A stretch of DNA of 6,685 nt from an uncultured Eubacteriales bacterium (GTDB lineage Bacteria > Bacillota > Clostridia > UBA1381 > UMGS1253): NCBI GenBank assembly GCA_900550065.1, contig URQR01000114.1, positions 1-6,685 of the forward strand, in the 5' to 3' direction. The position numbers and the translations under genes were made by a program. The notes under the pieces are model-generated. The model was not told the origin of the DNA and ran no database searches. It saw only the letters and a program-made list of their open reading frames with translations. Shown piece after piece: positions 1 through 6,310 of this stretch; positions within the stretch are counted from its first letter, which is position 1; each line of letters begins with the position of its first letter.

Positions 1-1418
1 AGCTGGCTTTCGGGAACGCCTGCTGCCGCCAGTTTTTCGTTCACGATGCCCAGCACCGAATTGGTGTAGGGATAGGAACCCGTGCGCTCCGGATCGGCCG
101 AATTGACATAGCCGTAGGCGATGTCGATGTTCATCCATTTGATCGGGCGGAAGGTGACGCCGGCCGTATAGGCGAGCTTGGTCATCGACGGGGTTTCGGG
201 GTTGAGGTAGTCGCTGCTTACGGGGCTTTCGTCGACATACATACCCATGCGGGCCGTGATGAAGTCGGTTGCGCGGTACTGCGCTCCGAAGCGGAAGGCC
301 AGCGTATTGGAGTAGTTCTTCACCGAATAGATGGGTTTGATGCCCAGTTCCTCTTCGTTGAAAACGACGTTCAGCGCTTTGTAGGCCGACCATCCGGTCC
401 ATTGCAGGTCGACCGCCAACTCCCATTTCACGGCCGGGCGGAACGATACGGCCCACGTTACGGTCGTCGGGAGGGGCAGTTCGGCATTGAACGTGCCTTT
501 GTCGAGACCCGGGATAAGCTCCGTTCCGGGGCTGAGCGCTCCGAGTTTGGCGATGAGTGCGGCGGCCGTCGGGTCGATGTTCATCGTTGCATGGCCCTTG
601 CCGACTTTCATGTTCAGGCGCGAACGGTAGGTCATGCCGACCGACCATTCGTCGGTAATGTCCCACAGGAAACCGGCATTCACGCCTACGGCTACGTCGG
701 CATTGCCTTCGAGTTTGGCCGATACCAGCGACTGGTTCATTGTGCTGTTGAGATAGCCTTTTGCACCCTGAAGCGTCTGGAGCTGGGCGATGGCCTGCTG
801 TTTTGCCTCTCCGTCAGGAAGTACGGCGATGGCGCCTTCCAGTTTGGTGATGTTCGGATCGATCATGCCTGCGATGAGTCCGCGGCGCGTCGTGGGCGAA
901 AGCAGCGAACGCGACAGGTCGAAATTACCCCACGAGACCATCAGGCCCGCGCCGATCGAAAGACGGTCGCAGATTTTGTACGATACAGTGGGCTGGAAGG
1001 TGAAAGCCGTGAGGTTGATCTCCTGCACGAGGTGAGCTCCCGACCAGTTGTCGCCCCAGTTCATCGAGGAGCCGTAAGGGGTGTAGAAGCCCAGACCGAC
1101 TGCCAGCCGTTCGGTGGGTTTGTAATTGAAATAGACATGGATCGGGGTGGAGAGCTTATTGTCCGATTTCTCGCTCGGGCCGCTCGTGTAATCGTTTCCG
1201 AGGGTCGGCAGCGACTGGTAGCGGACATTCGAGAGAATGCCCGTCATACCGGCCGAAATGTCGAATTTCGAGGTCTGGAAAGCCGTGGCTGCCGGGTTGA
1301 AGAAGATCGACTCGGAGTTGAGCTTCATAGCGGTACCCACATGACCCATACCGGTCTGCTTGGCTGACATGTTGTTTACCTGGTAACCCTCGGCATATGC
1401 GCCGGAGGCGGCGCCGCT
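1..1418 (-). CDS. FadL/OmpP1/TodX-family outer-membrane transport protein, partial at both ends
   Basis: The minus strand is open from the junction near 1418 to the window edge, about 472 codons without a stop. The mature N-terminus reads EGYQVNNMSAKQTGMGHVG, followed by the FFNPAA segment (Asn-Pro-Ala at about 1298-1290). The NPA motif is typical of FadL-like long-chain fatty-acid and hydrophobic-compound channels. The rest alternates short amphipathic strands (WELAVDLQWTGW, FITARMGMYVDE, WMNIDIAYGYVN) with polar loops, as expected for an outer-membrane beta-barrel. Residues just before EGYQVN (SGAASGAYA) look like the end of a signal peptide, but the hydrophobic core and start codon are missing because the sequence changes source there. 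The C-terminal strands lie beyond base 1. Its style suggests Bacteroidales, possibly Alistipes. By family knowledge it would pass hydrophobic molecules across the outer membrane; the substrate cannot be read from sequence. Confidence 0.92.
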
Positions 1419-1440
1419 GCGCTCGGGATATCGGACAATA
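1413..1440. other. Probable chimeric junction 1 (Bacteroidales to Clostridia-like)
   Basis: On the minus strand, recognisable FadL protein stops at about SGAASGAYAEG. Upstream of that the frame stays open but reads charged, non-signal-peptide sequence (KEDKYRIVRYPER). On the plus strand, convincing symporter protein begins at about TVFVFFARIFATF, near 1440. Two genes on opposite strands therefore both lose their N-termini in the same roughly 30 bases. The exact breakpoint cannot be fixed from sequence alone. Confidence 0.8.
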
Positions 1441-2540
1441 CGGTATTTGTCTTCTTTGCACGCATATTTGCCACGTTTACTTCGCTGTTCACTTCATTTT
1501 TAAATTTTGTAATTCCACTGCTGATTTTATCCTTTATCGCCGTGGGGCTTGCGGAGCTAAGAAACGACGCAGGACGGCTCATTGGCGTGACGCTTGCTCT
1601 GGCGTACGTATCCACTGTGCTGGCCGGCATACTCGCCTATTTTGCAAGTGCGGCCGTCCTGCCGCATTTTGTCGGCGCGATTACGGAAACAGAAGCCGCA
1701 CAGACGGCCTATGAGCCGTTTATTTCGATTGAGCTTACGCCGCTTTTTGGCGTGATGAGTGCGTTGGCGCTCGCGTTTTTGCTCGGCATTGGTATGGCGG
1801 GTTTAAAAAGCGCGGCGCTGTTTCACGCTGTGGAAGACCTACGCAATATTATATCCAAAACGCTGGAGCGGGTCATTATTCCGCTGATTCCATTTCATAT
1901 TGCCGGTATTTTTCTAAACATCGCCGCACAGGGCAGGCTTACCGCAATTATGCAGACGTTTGCCGCCGCGTTTGTGTTAATTTTAGCCCTACAGCTTTTG
2001 TATCTGCTGTTTGAATACGGCGCGGCGAGTGTTTTTTGCGGGAAAAATCAGTTTAAAAACCTGCGGAACGCAGTGAGCGCATATTTAACCGCGCTCGGTA
2101 CACAGTCCTCCGCCGCGACGATTCCAGTGAGTTTGTCGTGTGCGTATGAGAACGGCGTCAGCAAAGAGGTGGCCGACTTTTGTATTCCGCTCTGCGCGAC
2201 GATTCACTTGGCGGGCGACACGGTTGCGCTCGTCGCGGGTACGGCCGCGCTGCTGCTGGCGAACGGACAGGCGGTGACGTTTGGCGCGTTTTTACCGTTT
2301 ATTTTAATGCTCGGCGTGACGATGATTGCCGCGCCGGGTGTGCCGGGGGGCGGTGTAATGAGCGCGCTGGGGCTGATTACGTCGATGTTTGGCTTTGACG
2401 CGCGTCTACAGCAGCTTATTATTGCACTCCATCTTGCGCAGGACAGTTTCGGCACGGCGACAAACGTTACCGGCGACCAGGCGCTCGCGCTGATTGCCGA
2501 GCGGTTTGAGCAGTCTGCCTCAAAACGCAGCAAGCGGTAG
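1428..2540 (+). CDS. Dicarboxylate/amino acid:cation symporter (DAACS, SDF family), 5'-truncated
   Basis: About 370 codons remain. The frame continues upstream of the GTG at 1542, which is internal and not the true start; family-like sequence begins near 1440. Members are usually about 400 residues, so the first membrane helix and start are missing. The protein is a multi-pass inner-membrane secondary transporter. C-terminal transport-domain landmarks in order are HP1 with a serine-rich tip (ALGTQSSAATIPVS, 2091-2132), the TM7 unwound region IHLAGDT (2202-2222), the HP2 tip APGVPGGGVMSA (2331-2366), and TM8 with QDSFGTATNVTGDQ (2439-2480). The classical TM7 motif NMDGT is replaced by HLAGD. 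In TM8 the arginine that binds the acidic side chain in GltPh (R397) aligns with Gly, while the counterparts of D394, T398, N401 and D405 are kept. I infer a substrate other than aspartate or glutamate. No downstream gene is within operon distance. Confidence 0.9.
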   Translation: MSDNTVFVFFARIFATFTSLFTSFLNFVIPLLILSFIAVGLAELRNDAGRLIGVTLALAYVSTVLAGILAYFASAAVLPHFVGAITETEAAQTAYEPFISIELTPLFGVMSALALAFLLGIGMAGLKSAALFHAVEDLRNIISKTLERVIIPLIPFHIAGIFLNIAAQGRLTAIMQTFAAAFVLILALQLLYLLFEYGAASVFCGKNQFKNLRNAVSAYLTALGTQSSAATIPVSLSCAYENGVSKEVADFCIPLCATIHLAGDTVALVAGTAALLLANGQAVTFGAFLPFILMLGVTMIAAPGVPGGGVMSALGLITSMFGFDARLQQLIIALHLAQDSFGTATNVTGDQALALIAERFEQSASKRSKR

Positions 2541-2551
2541 CGGGCTTTCAG

Positions 2552-2565
2552 ATTTCCCGGGAAAT
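2552..2565. repeat. 14-bp perfect palindrome, possible operator
   Basis: ATTTCCCGGGAAAT is fully self-complementary with no spacer. It lies 12 bases after the transporter stop and about 18 bases upstream of a candidate promoter. Its position and symmetry suit a dimeric repressor or activator site, but no family can be named. With no loop it is a poor RNA hairpin. Confidence 0.4.
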
Positions 2566-2582
2566 TCATCTAAAATCGCCGA

Positions 2583-2611
2583 TTGCATTATGGTGGAAAA
2601 TGTGGTAAAAT
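2583..2611 (+). promoter_or_regulatory. Candidate distal sigma-A promoter for dapL leader
   Basis: TTGCAT (2583-2588), a 17-base spacer and TAAAAT (2606-2611) match the housekeeping consensus. A TGn extended -10 element (2603-2605) adds support. Transcription would start near 2618, inside the hairpin at 2612-2638, and run through the structured block toward dapL. This is a consensus match only, with no expression evidence. Confidence 0.5.
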
Positions 2612-2638
2612 AGTCTCAAAAGCTCTGCTTTTGAGACT
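2612..2638 (+). terminator. Perfect 12-bp hairpin after the transporter gene, terminator-like
   Basis: AGTCTCAAAAGC (2612-2623) pairs exactly with GCTTTTGAGACT (2627-2638) across a TCT loop. It lies 72 bases after the transporter stop and may stop its transcript. The T tract that follows is short (TTT, then GG), so this is a weak intrinsic terminator by the usual rule. The hairpin may instead be the first arm of the structured block that follows. Confidence 0.5.
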
Positions 2639-2641
2639 TTG

Positions 2642-2731
2642 GAAGAAACCGCTGTCGGAGCGAGGCTCCTCCTCCCGCAGAGCGGGAACGCGCTTTCTTC
2701 AGGCTTGTGCTACATTAGTATATGTAGAAGC
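2642..2731 (+). other. Structured leader or intergenic repeat-like block upstream of dapL
   Basis: An outer stem GAAGAAA (2642-2648) with TTTCTTC (2694-2700), extended after one mismatch by CGC (2650-2652) with GCG (2690-2692), encloses two hairpins: GGAGC/GCTCC (2657-2669, loop GAG) and TCCCGC/GCGGGA (2673-2687, loop AGA). Together they make a three-way junction. A further arm pairs GCTT (2703-2706) with AAGC (2728-2731) and CTACAT (2710-2715) with ATGTAG (2722-2727). The lysine riboswitch would be the obvious guess before dapL, but I do not see its conserved core. It may be a cis-acting RNA, a small RNA or a dispersed repeat. Pairings were found by eye, without energy calculation. An 83-codon frame crosses this region, but it has no ribosome site and overlaps dapL, so I do not call it a gene. 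Confidence 0.4.
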
Positions 2732-2765
2732 AAAGCGTTCTCGTGACGGCGCGTTTTCCGGGACG

Positions 2766-2794
2766 TTGGAAAAGTTATTTTTGAAATTTATATA
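2766..2794 (+). promoter_or_regulatory. dapL: Candidate proximal sigma-A promoter for dapL
   Basis: TTGGAA (2766-2771), a 17-base spacer and TATATA (2789-2794) form a good match in an AT-rich pocket. The predicted start near 2801 would give a leader of only about 20 bases. The ribosome site AGGGAGG (2807-2813) lies 8 bases before the dapL ATG. Use of this promoter would bypass the structured block at 2642-2731. Confidence 0.6.
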
Positions 2795-2821
2795 TAGCAG
2801 TAAAACAGGGAGGCAAAACAT

Positions 2822-4021
2822 ATGGCAAAGATAAATGAAAATTACTTAAACCTAAAGGAAAGTTATCTCTTTTCGGATATTGCAAAGAAAGTAGACGCCT
2901 ACGCGGCGGCAAACCCGGACAAAAAGGTAATCCGGCTCGGTATCGGCGACGTGACGCGCCCGCTCGTGCCGGCGGTCATCGACGCGCTGCATAAAGCGGT
3001 CGACGAAATGGGCGAGGCGCAGACGTTCCGCGGCTATGGGCCGGAGCAGGGCTACGGCTTTTTGCACGATGCAGTACAGGGCTACTACAAGAGCTTCGGC
3101 GTAACACTTGACAGCGATGAGATTTTTATTTCTGACGGCGCAAAGAGCGACGTAGCGAACATCACTGATTTGTTTGACAAGGCGAACACCGTGCTTGTGC
3201 CCGACCCGGTATACCCGGTGTATGTGGACACAAACATTATGAATGGGCGCAACATCGTCTATTTGGACGCGAACGAGGCAAACGGCTTTCTGCCCCTCCC
3301 GCCGGCGGACATTGCGGCGGATTTGGTGTACCTCTGCTCGCCGAATAACCCGACAGGCGCGACGTATAACTATGACCAGCTGAAGGCGTGGGTGGAGTAT
3401 GCGAACAAAAACGGCGCGGTACTCCTCTACGACGCGGCGTACGAGGCGTTTATCACAGAGGACGGCCTGCCGCGCAGTATTTTTGAAATCGAGGGCGCAA
3501 AGACGTGCGCAATCGAGTTCTGCTCGCTTTCAAAGCTGGCGAGCTTTACGGGGACGCGCTGCGGTTACACGGTTGTACCGAAGGCGCTGACCTTTACGCT
3601 CGGTGGCAAAGAAGTGGTTTTGAACAAATTCTGGGTAAGAAGGCAAACGACAAAGTTCAACGGCGTGCCGTATATCATCCAGCGCGGTGCAGAAGCGGTC
3701 TTCAGCGAAGAAGGACTTGCGCAGATACGGGAAAATATCGCATATTATCAGGAAAATGCGCGTATCATTGCCGACACACTTGACGCACTCGGTATCCAGT
3801 ACTACGGCGGCGTCAACTCGCCGTATATCTGGCTCAAGTGCCCGGACGGTATGGGGTCGTGGGAGTTTTTTGACTACTTATTAAACAATGCGGCGGTCGT
3901 TGGTACACCGGGCTCAGGCTTCGGGAAAAACGGCGAAGGGTACTTCCGCCTTACGTCGTTTAACAACCACGAAAACACCACAGAAGCGATGGAGCGGGTG
4001 AAGGCGCTTTTCAGCAAATAA
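2822..4021 (+). CDS. dapL: LL-diaminopimelate aminotransferase (EC 2.6.1.83)
   Basis: This 399-residue cytosolic, PLP-dependent, fold-type I aminotransferase matches the roughly 400-residue DapL family. It converts tetrahydrodipicolinate plus glutamate to LL-2,6-diaminopimelate and 2-oxoglutarate in one step, replacing the succinylase or acetylase branches. The N-terminal NENYLNLKESYLFSDIAKKV segment is diagnostic of DapL rather than generic aspartate aminotransferases. Other landmarks are IGDVTRPL (41-48), GYGPEQG (71-77), SDGAKSD (104-110), SPNNPTG (173-179), Asp204 and Tyr207 in YDAAY near the cofactor, Lys238 in SLSK as the Schiff-base lysine followed by FTGTRCGY, and Arg376 in YFRLTSF as the substrate-carboxylate arginine. 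ATG is favoured by AGGGAGG 8 bases upstream. The gene appears complete, with its own promoter(s) and a strong terminator, so it is probably monocistronic. Product supplies both lysine and meso-DAP for peptidoglycan. Confidence 0.96.
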   Translation: MAKINENYLNLKESYLFSDIAKKVDAYAAANPDKKVIRLGIGDVTRPLVPAVIDALHKAVDEMGEAQTFRGYGPEQGYGFLHDAVQGYYKSFGVTLDSDEIFISDGAKSDVANITDLFDKANTVLVPDPVYPVYVDTNIMNGRNIVYLDANEANGFLPLPPADIAADLVYLCSPNNPTGATYNYDQLKAWVEYANKNGAVLLYDAAYEAFITEDGLPRSIFEIEGAKTCAIEFCSLSKLASFTGTRCGYTVVPKALTFTLGGKEVVLNKFWVRRQTTKFNGVPYIIQRGAEAVFSEEGLAQIRENIAYYQENARIIADTLDALGIQYYGGVNSPYIWLKCPDGMGSWEFFDYLLNNAAVVGTPGSGFGKNGEGYFRLTSFNNHENTTEAMERVKALFSK

Positions 4022-4037
4022 TAAACAGAAGTAAGCT

Positions 4038-4068
4038 GCGGGCGGGCACGCGTTGCCGCCCGCTTTTT
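4038..4068 (+). terminator. Intrinsic terminator after dapL
   Basis: GCGGGCGG (4038-4045) pairs with CCGCCCGC (4056-4063) across a 10-base loop and is followed at once by TTTTT (4064-4068). It lies 17 bases after the dapL stop. Its T run ends only 19 bases before the rqcH ATG, so it separates the two genes unless there is read-through. Confidence 0.9.
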
Positions 4069-4087
4069 GATAAAAGAGGTGAATGAT

Positions 4088-5863
4088 ATGGCATTAGACG
4101 GAATCGCGGTGCACGCGCTTGCGCACGAAATGAATGACGCGCTCTCTGGCGCGCGGGTCGATAAAATCCATCAGCCGGAAAAGGACGAAATTACGGTTAC
4201 GTTCCGCGGCAGAGGCGGCACGTATAAGCTGCTTTTGTCGGCAAGCGCGTCGAACCCGCGGGCGCACTTTACCGATACGGCAAAGAAAAACCCGATGACT
4301 GCGCCGACGTTTTGTATGCTTTTGCGAAAGCACTTAAGCGGCGGGAAGCTTGTAAAAGTGGTGCAGCCGGGGGTTGAACGCTGTCTTGAGTTTTGGATTG
4401 AGTCGTACACGGAGCTGGGCGACCTGACCATAAAGCGGCTGATTATTGAAATTATGGGGCGGTACTCGAACATTGTTCTGACGGACGAGGCGGGCAGGAT
4501 TTTAGACAGCATTAAGCACATCGACATTACGGTGAGCAGTATGCGGCAGGTGCTGCCCGGCCTTGCCTACGAGCTGCCCCCGCCGCAGGATAAGATAGAC
4601 CCGCTTACGTGCGAGTATCTCGACGTGGTACGCACGGTCGCGTCGGCGGAGGAAAACATACGGGTTGATAAGCTCGTACTGCAAAGCTTTGCAGGCGTGA
4701 GCCCGCTCGTCGCGAGAGAGGTGTGCTTTAAAAGCTTGGGGGGCAGCGACCTGCGCGCCGCACAGCTGTCGGCACAGCTGCAAAAAGCGCTCTGCGACAC
4801 GGTGTTTGCGATGTTTGAAGATATCCGGGCACGGCGATTTGCGCCGTGTATCGTCTACGATACGGCAAGCGGCAAGCCGATTGACTTCAGCGCGTTTGAC
4901 GTGGCGCAGTACGGTGCGCTTGGGCGCGTAGAGCGGTGCGAAAGCGTGAGCGAGGCGGCGGATAAGTTTTATTTGACGCGCGACGCGGCGGAACGGCAGA
5001 AGCAAAAGAGCGCGGGTCTGCTGAAACGTATCACAAACCACATTGACCGATTTGCGAAAAAGATTGTGCTTTTGCAGCAGACGATTGACGAAGCAAACAA
5101 CAAAGAGCAGCACAAGCTGTACGCCGACTTATTGACGGCGAACCTATACCGCATTGCGGAGGGCGTGAAGGCGGCGGTTGTGGAGAATTACTACGACGAG
5201 AATTTAGCACAGGTTACAATCCCGCTTGACGTATCGCTGTCGCCGCAGCAGAACGCTCAGAGATACTATAAGAAGTATAATAAGGCAAAAGTTGCGCAGA
5301 CGGAGGCCGCGCGTCAAATGGCGCTTGCGCAGGACGAGCTGGCGTATTTGGAAAGCGCGCAGCAGAGCCTCTCACTCGCAAAAACGGAGGAGGATCTTGC
5401 GGAAATTCGCGCTGAATTGGCGGCGGGCGGCTATATTATAAGCGCAAGTAAGGAAAAAAAGAAAAAACAGCCCGAGTCGAAGCCGCTGCACTTTGTCAGC
5501 AGCGACGGCTTCGATATCTATGTTGGAAAAAACAACGTACAAAACGACCGCCTGACGCTGCGTTTTGCAAACAGTGCGGATTTATGGTTTCACACGAAAA
5601 ATTTTCCCGGCTCGCATACGGTGATTAAGCTTGGACTCGACAAAAATGTGTCGGAGCGCACAATCATAGAAGCGGCGTCGCTGGCAGCGTACCACAGCTC
5701 GGCAAGAGGGTCGGCGCAGGTGCCGGTCGACTATACACAGATTAAAAACGTAAAAAAGCCGTCTGGCGCAAAGCCGGGCATGGTGATTTACGACCACTAT
5801 AATACGCTTTATGTTACACCGGATGAAGAATTGGCTTCAAGACTGACACAGAACCATATGTAA
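4088..5863 (+). CDS. rqcH: Rqc2 homologue RqcH (NFACT family) ribosome-quality-control factor
   Basis: The 591-residue protein has the full NFACT layout. An NFACT-N domain begins MALDGIAVHALAHEMND and includes EIMGRYSNI (121-129). A helix-hairpin-helix-like segment (about 195-220) is followed by charged, coiled-coil-prone helices (about 288-346 and 388-446) flanking the family signature PLDVSLSPQQNAQRYYKKYN (379-398). After a Lys-rich linker (455-460) comes the NFACT-R domain (about 465-584) with DLWFHTK (498-504) and PGSH (507-510). In Bacillus subtilis RqcH binds stalled 50S-peptidyl-tRNA complexes and recruits tRNA-Ala to add C-terminal alanine degradation tags; streptococcal homologues were first named fibronectin-binding proteins. 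The Asp97-Arg98 pair needed in B. subtilis aligns with Glu97-Arg98 here, a conservative change. I chose ATG 4088, with AGAGGTG just upstream, over TTG 4067, which lies inside the terminator T run. The gene is complete. Confidence 0.95.
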   Translation: MALDGIAVHALAHEMNDALSGARVDKIHQPEKDEITVTFRGRGGTYKLLLSASASNPRAHFTDTAKKNPMTAPTFCMLLRKHLSGGKLVKVVQPGVERCLEFWIESYTELGDLTIKRLIIEIMGRYSNIVLTDEAGRILDSIKHIDITVSSMRQVLPGLAYELPPPQDKIDPLTCEYLDVVRTVASAEENIRVDKLVLQSFAGVSPLVAREVCFKSLGGSDLRAAQLSAQLQKALCDTVFAMFEDIRARRFAPCIVYDTASGKPIDFSAFDVAQYGALGRVERCESVSEAADKFYLTRDAAERQKQKSAGLLKRITNHIDRFAKKIVLLQQTIDEANNKEQHKLYADLLTANLYRIAEGVKAAVVENYYDENLAQVTIPLDVSLSPQQNAQRYYKKYNKAKVAQTEAARQMALAQDELAYLESAQQSLSLAKTEEDLAEIRAELAAGGYIISASKEKKKKQPESKPLHFVSSDGFDIYVGKNNVQNDRLTLRFANSADLWFHTKNFPGSHTVIKLGLDKNVSERTIIEAASLAAYHSSARGSAQVPVDYTQIKNVKKPSGAKPGMVIYDHYNTLYVTPDEELASRLTQNHM

Positions 5864-5888
5864 ACGGATTATGTAACCTTTTCGCCCT

Positions 5889-5917
5889 TCGACGCGTATA
5901 TTGTATTGCGGTACAAT
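5889..5917 (+). promoter_or_regulatory. Candidate promoter for the small membrane-protein gene
   Basis: TCGACG (5889-5894, 4 of 6 consensus matches), a 17-base spacer and TACAAT (5912-5917, 5 of 6) suggest a sigma-A promoter starting near 5924. The spacer contains the left arm of the inverted repeat at 5899-5961, so a protein bound there could block it. This is a consensus match only. Confidence 0.45.
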
Positions 5918-5961
5918 GGTCCCAATAGTAAAGCTTTTGAGCCATTTTGCGCAATACAGTA
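5899..5961. repeat. Long imperfect inverted repeat between rqcH and the small membrane gene
   Basis: TATTGTATTGCG (5899-5910) pairs with CGCAATACAGTA (5950-5961) over 12 positions, with a single G-T wobble. Inside it AATGG (5915-5919) pairs with CCATT (5942-5946), and the 8-base palindrome AAAGCTTT (5931-5938) lies near the tip. No T run follows (ACACATAGAAAGG), so it is not a standard intrinsic terminator. It could end the rqcH transcript by another route or be an operator straddling the candidate promoter. Its right arm ends 10 bases before the AGGAGG ribosome site. Confidence 0.5.
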
Positions 5962-5983
5962 CACATAGAAAGGAGGACGTTAT

Positions 5984-6307
5984 ATGACAGGTTATCATAC
6001 GACAAATACAACTTGTACGAACTGCAATGCTGCGGCTGAGGCCGCTGCTGCCGCGGAGGCGGAAAGAGTCGCTGCTGCGCAGACGCGCTGCAGCGAAAAA
6101 AGTGACTTTTGCCTGAATCTTGTTTTGGGCTTTTTAGGTATGTTGCTCGCATTTACGCTGGGGTTGATTGTGGGAGCGCTGCTTTCATTGATTATCATTA
6201 TCGCATTGCCCGCAATTATTGTATTTGCAGTTGTACTGGCCGTACTCATCATCAGTCTGCTGATTTATAAGTGGTGCAGAAAAGAGAAAAAATGTCTACA
6301 GAATTGA
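5984..6307 (+). CDS. Small two-helix membrane protein of unknown function; last residues probably altered by the junction
   Basis: This frame encodes 107 residues. A textbook AGGAGG (5971-5976) sits 7 bases before ATG, which is the best evidence that it is real. The N-terminal part (1-42) is soluble, with a CxxC pair (Cys11, Cys14), an Ala/Glu-rich stretch (16-32) and Cys36. A continuous hydrophobic region (44-95) suits two tightly packed membrane helices, about 44-66 (Gly-rich) and 68-94 (Pro76), followed by a basic, Cys-bearing tail (KWCRKEKKC, 96-104). By the positive-inside rule the tail is probably cytoplasmic; with two helices the N-terminus would be too. I do not recognise a named family, and similar small Cys-bearing membrane proteins in Clostridia have no assigned role that I know. 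The final residues and the stop at 6305-6307 overlap the argB-like sequence, so the native ending is uncertain. Confidence 0.65.
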   Translation: MTGYHTTNTTCTNCNAAAEAAAAAEAERVAAAQTRCSEKSDFCLNLVLGFLGMLLAFTLGLIVGALLSLIIIIALPAIIVFAVVLAVLIISLLIYKWCRKEKKCLQN

Positions 6308-6310
6308 AGG
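6283..6310. other. Probable chimeric junction 2 (Clostridia-like to Bifidobacterium-like)
   Basis: The small membrane gene reads plausibly up to about KWCRKEKKC (codons ending near 6295), and actinobacterial-style argB reads from about 6292 onward. The two frames overlap by 16 bases. argB has only AAAAGAGAAAAA before its ATG rather than a clear ribosome site, as expected if its native upstream DNA is missing. Third-position GC rises sharply after about 6310. Confidence 0.75.

Noticed and set aside
402..1367. Long plus-strand open frame of 321 codons opposite the FadL gene
   Set aside because: It is Arg/His/Gly-rich with no recognisable domain. The opposite strand gives a clear beta-barrel protein with the NPA motif, so this is a GC-rich antisense shadow.
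2541..2821. Lysine riboswitch (L-box) before dapL
   Set aside because: Expected from context, but I could not find its conserved core, and the gap after the first hairpin has a different arrangement of stems.
2583..2834. 83-codon open frame between the symporter and dapL
   Set aside because: It starts at TTG without a ribosome site, runs through the hairpins and overlaps the dapL start by 13 bases. The pairing explains the sequence better than a protein does.
4502..5113. 203-codon minus-strand frame opposite rqcH
   Set aside because: It is basic and Cys-rich with no recognised motif, and it lies inside the well-supported NFACT coding region.
6018..6090. Short tandem repeat in the Ala/Glu-rich part of the small gene
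   Set aside because: The GCN/GAG codons vary and no fixed unit repeats, so this is low-complexity coding sequence, not a DNA repeat array.
1413..6310. Segment B as a natural genomic island inserted between two host flanks
   Set aside because: The flanks themselves look like different phyla. There is no integrase, transposase, att-like repeat or tRNA, and the cargo is housekeeping genes (dapL, rqcH).
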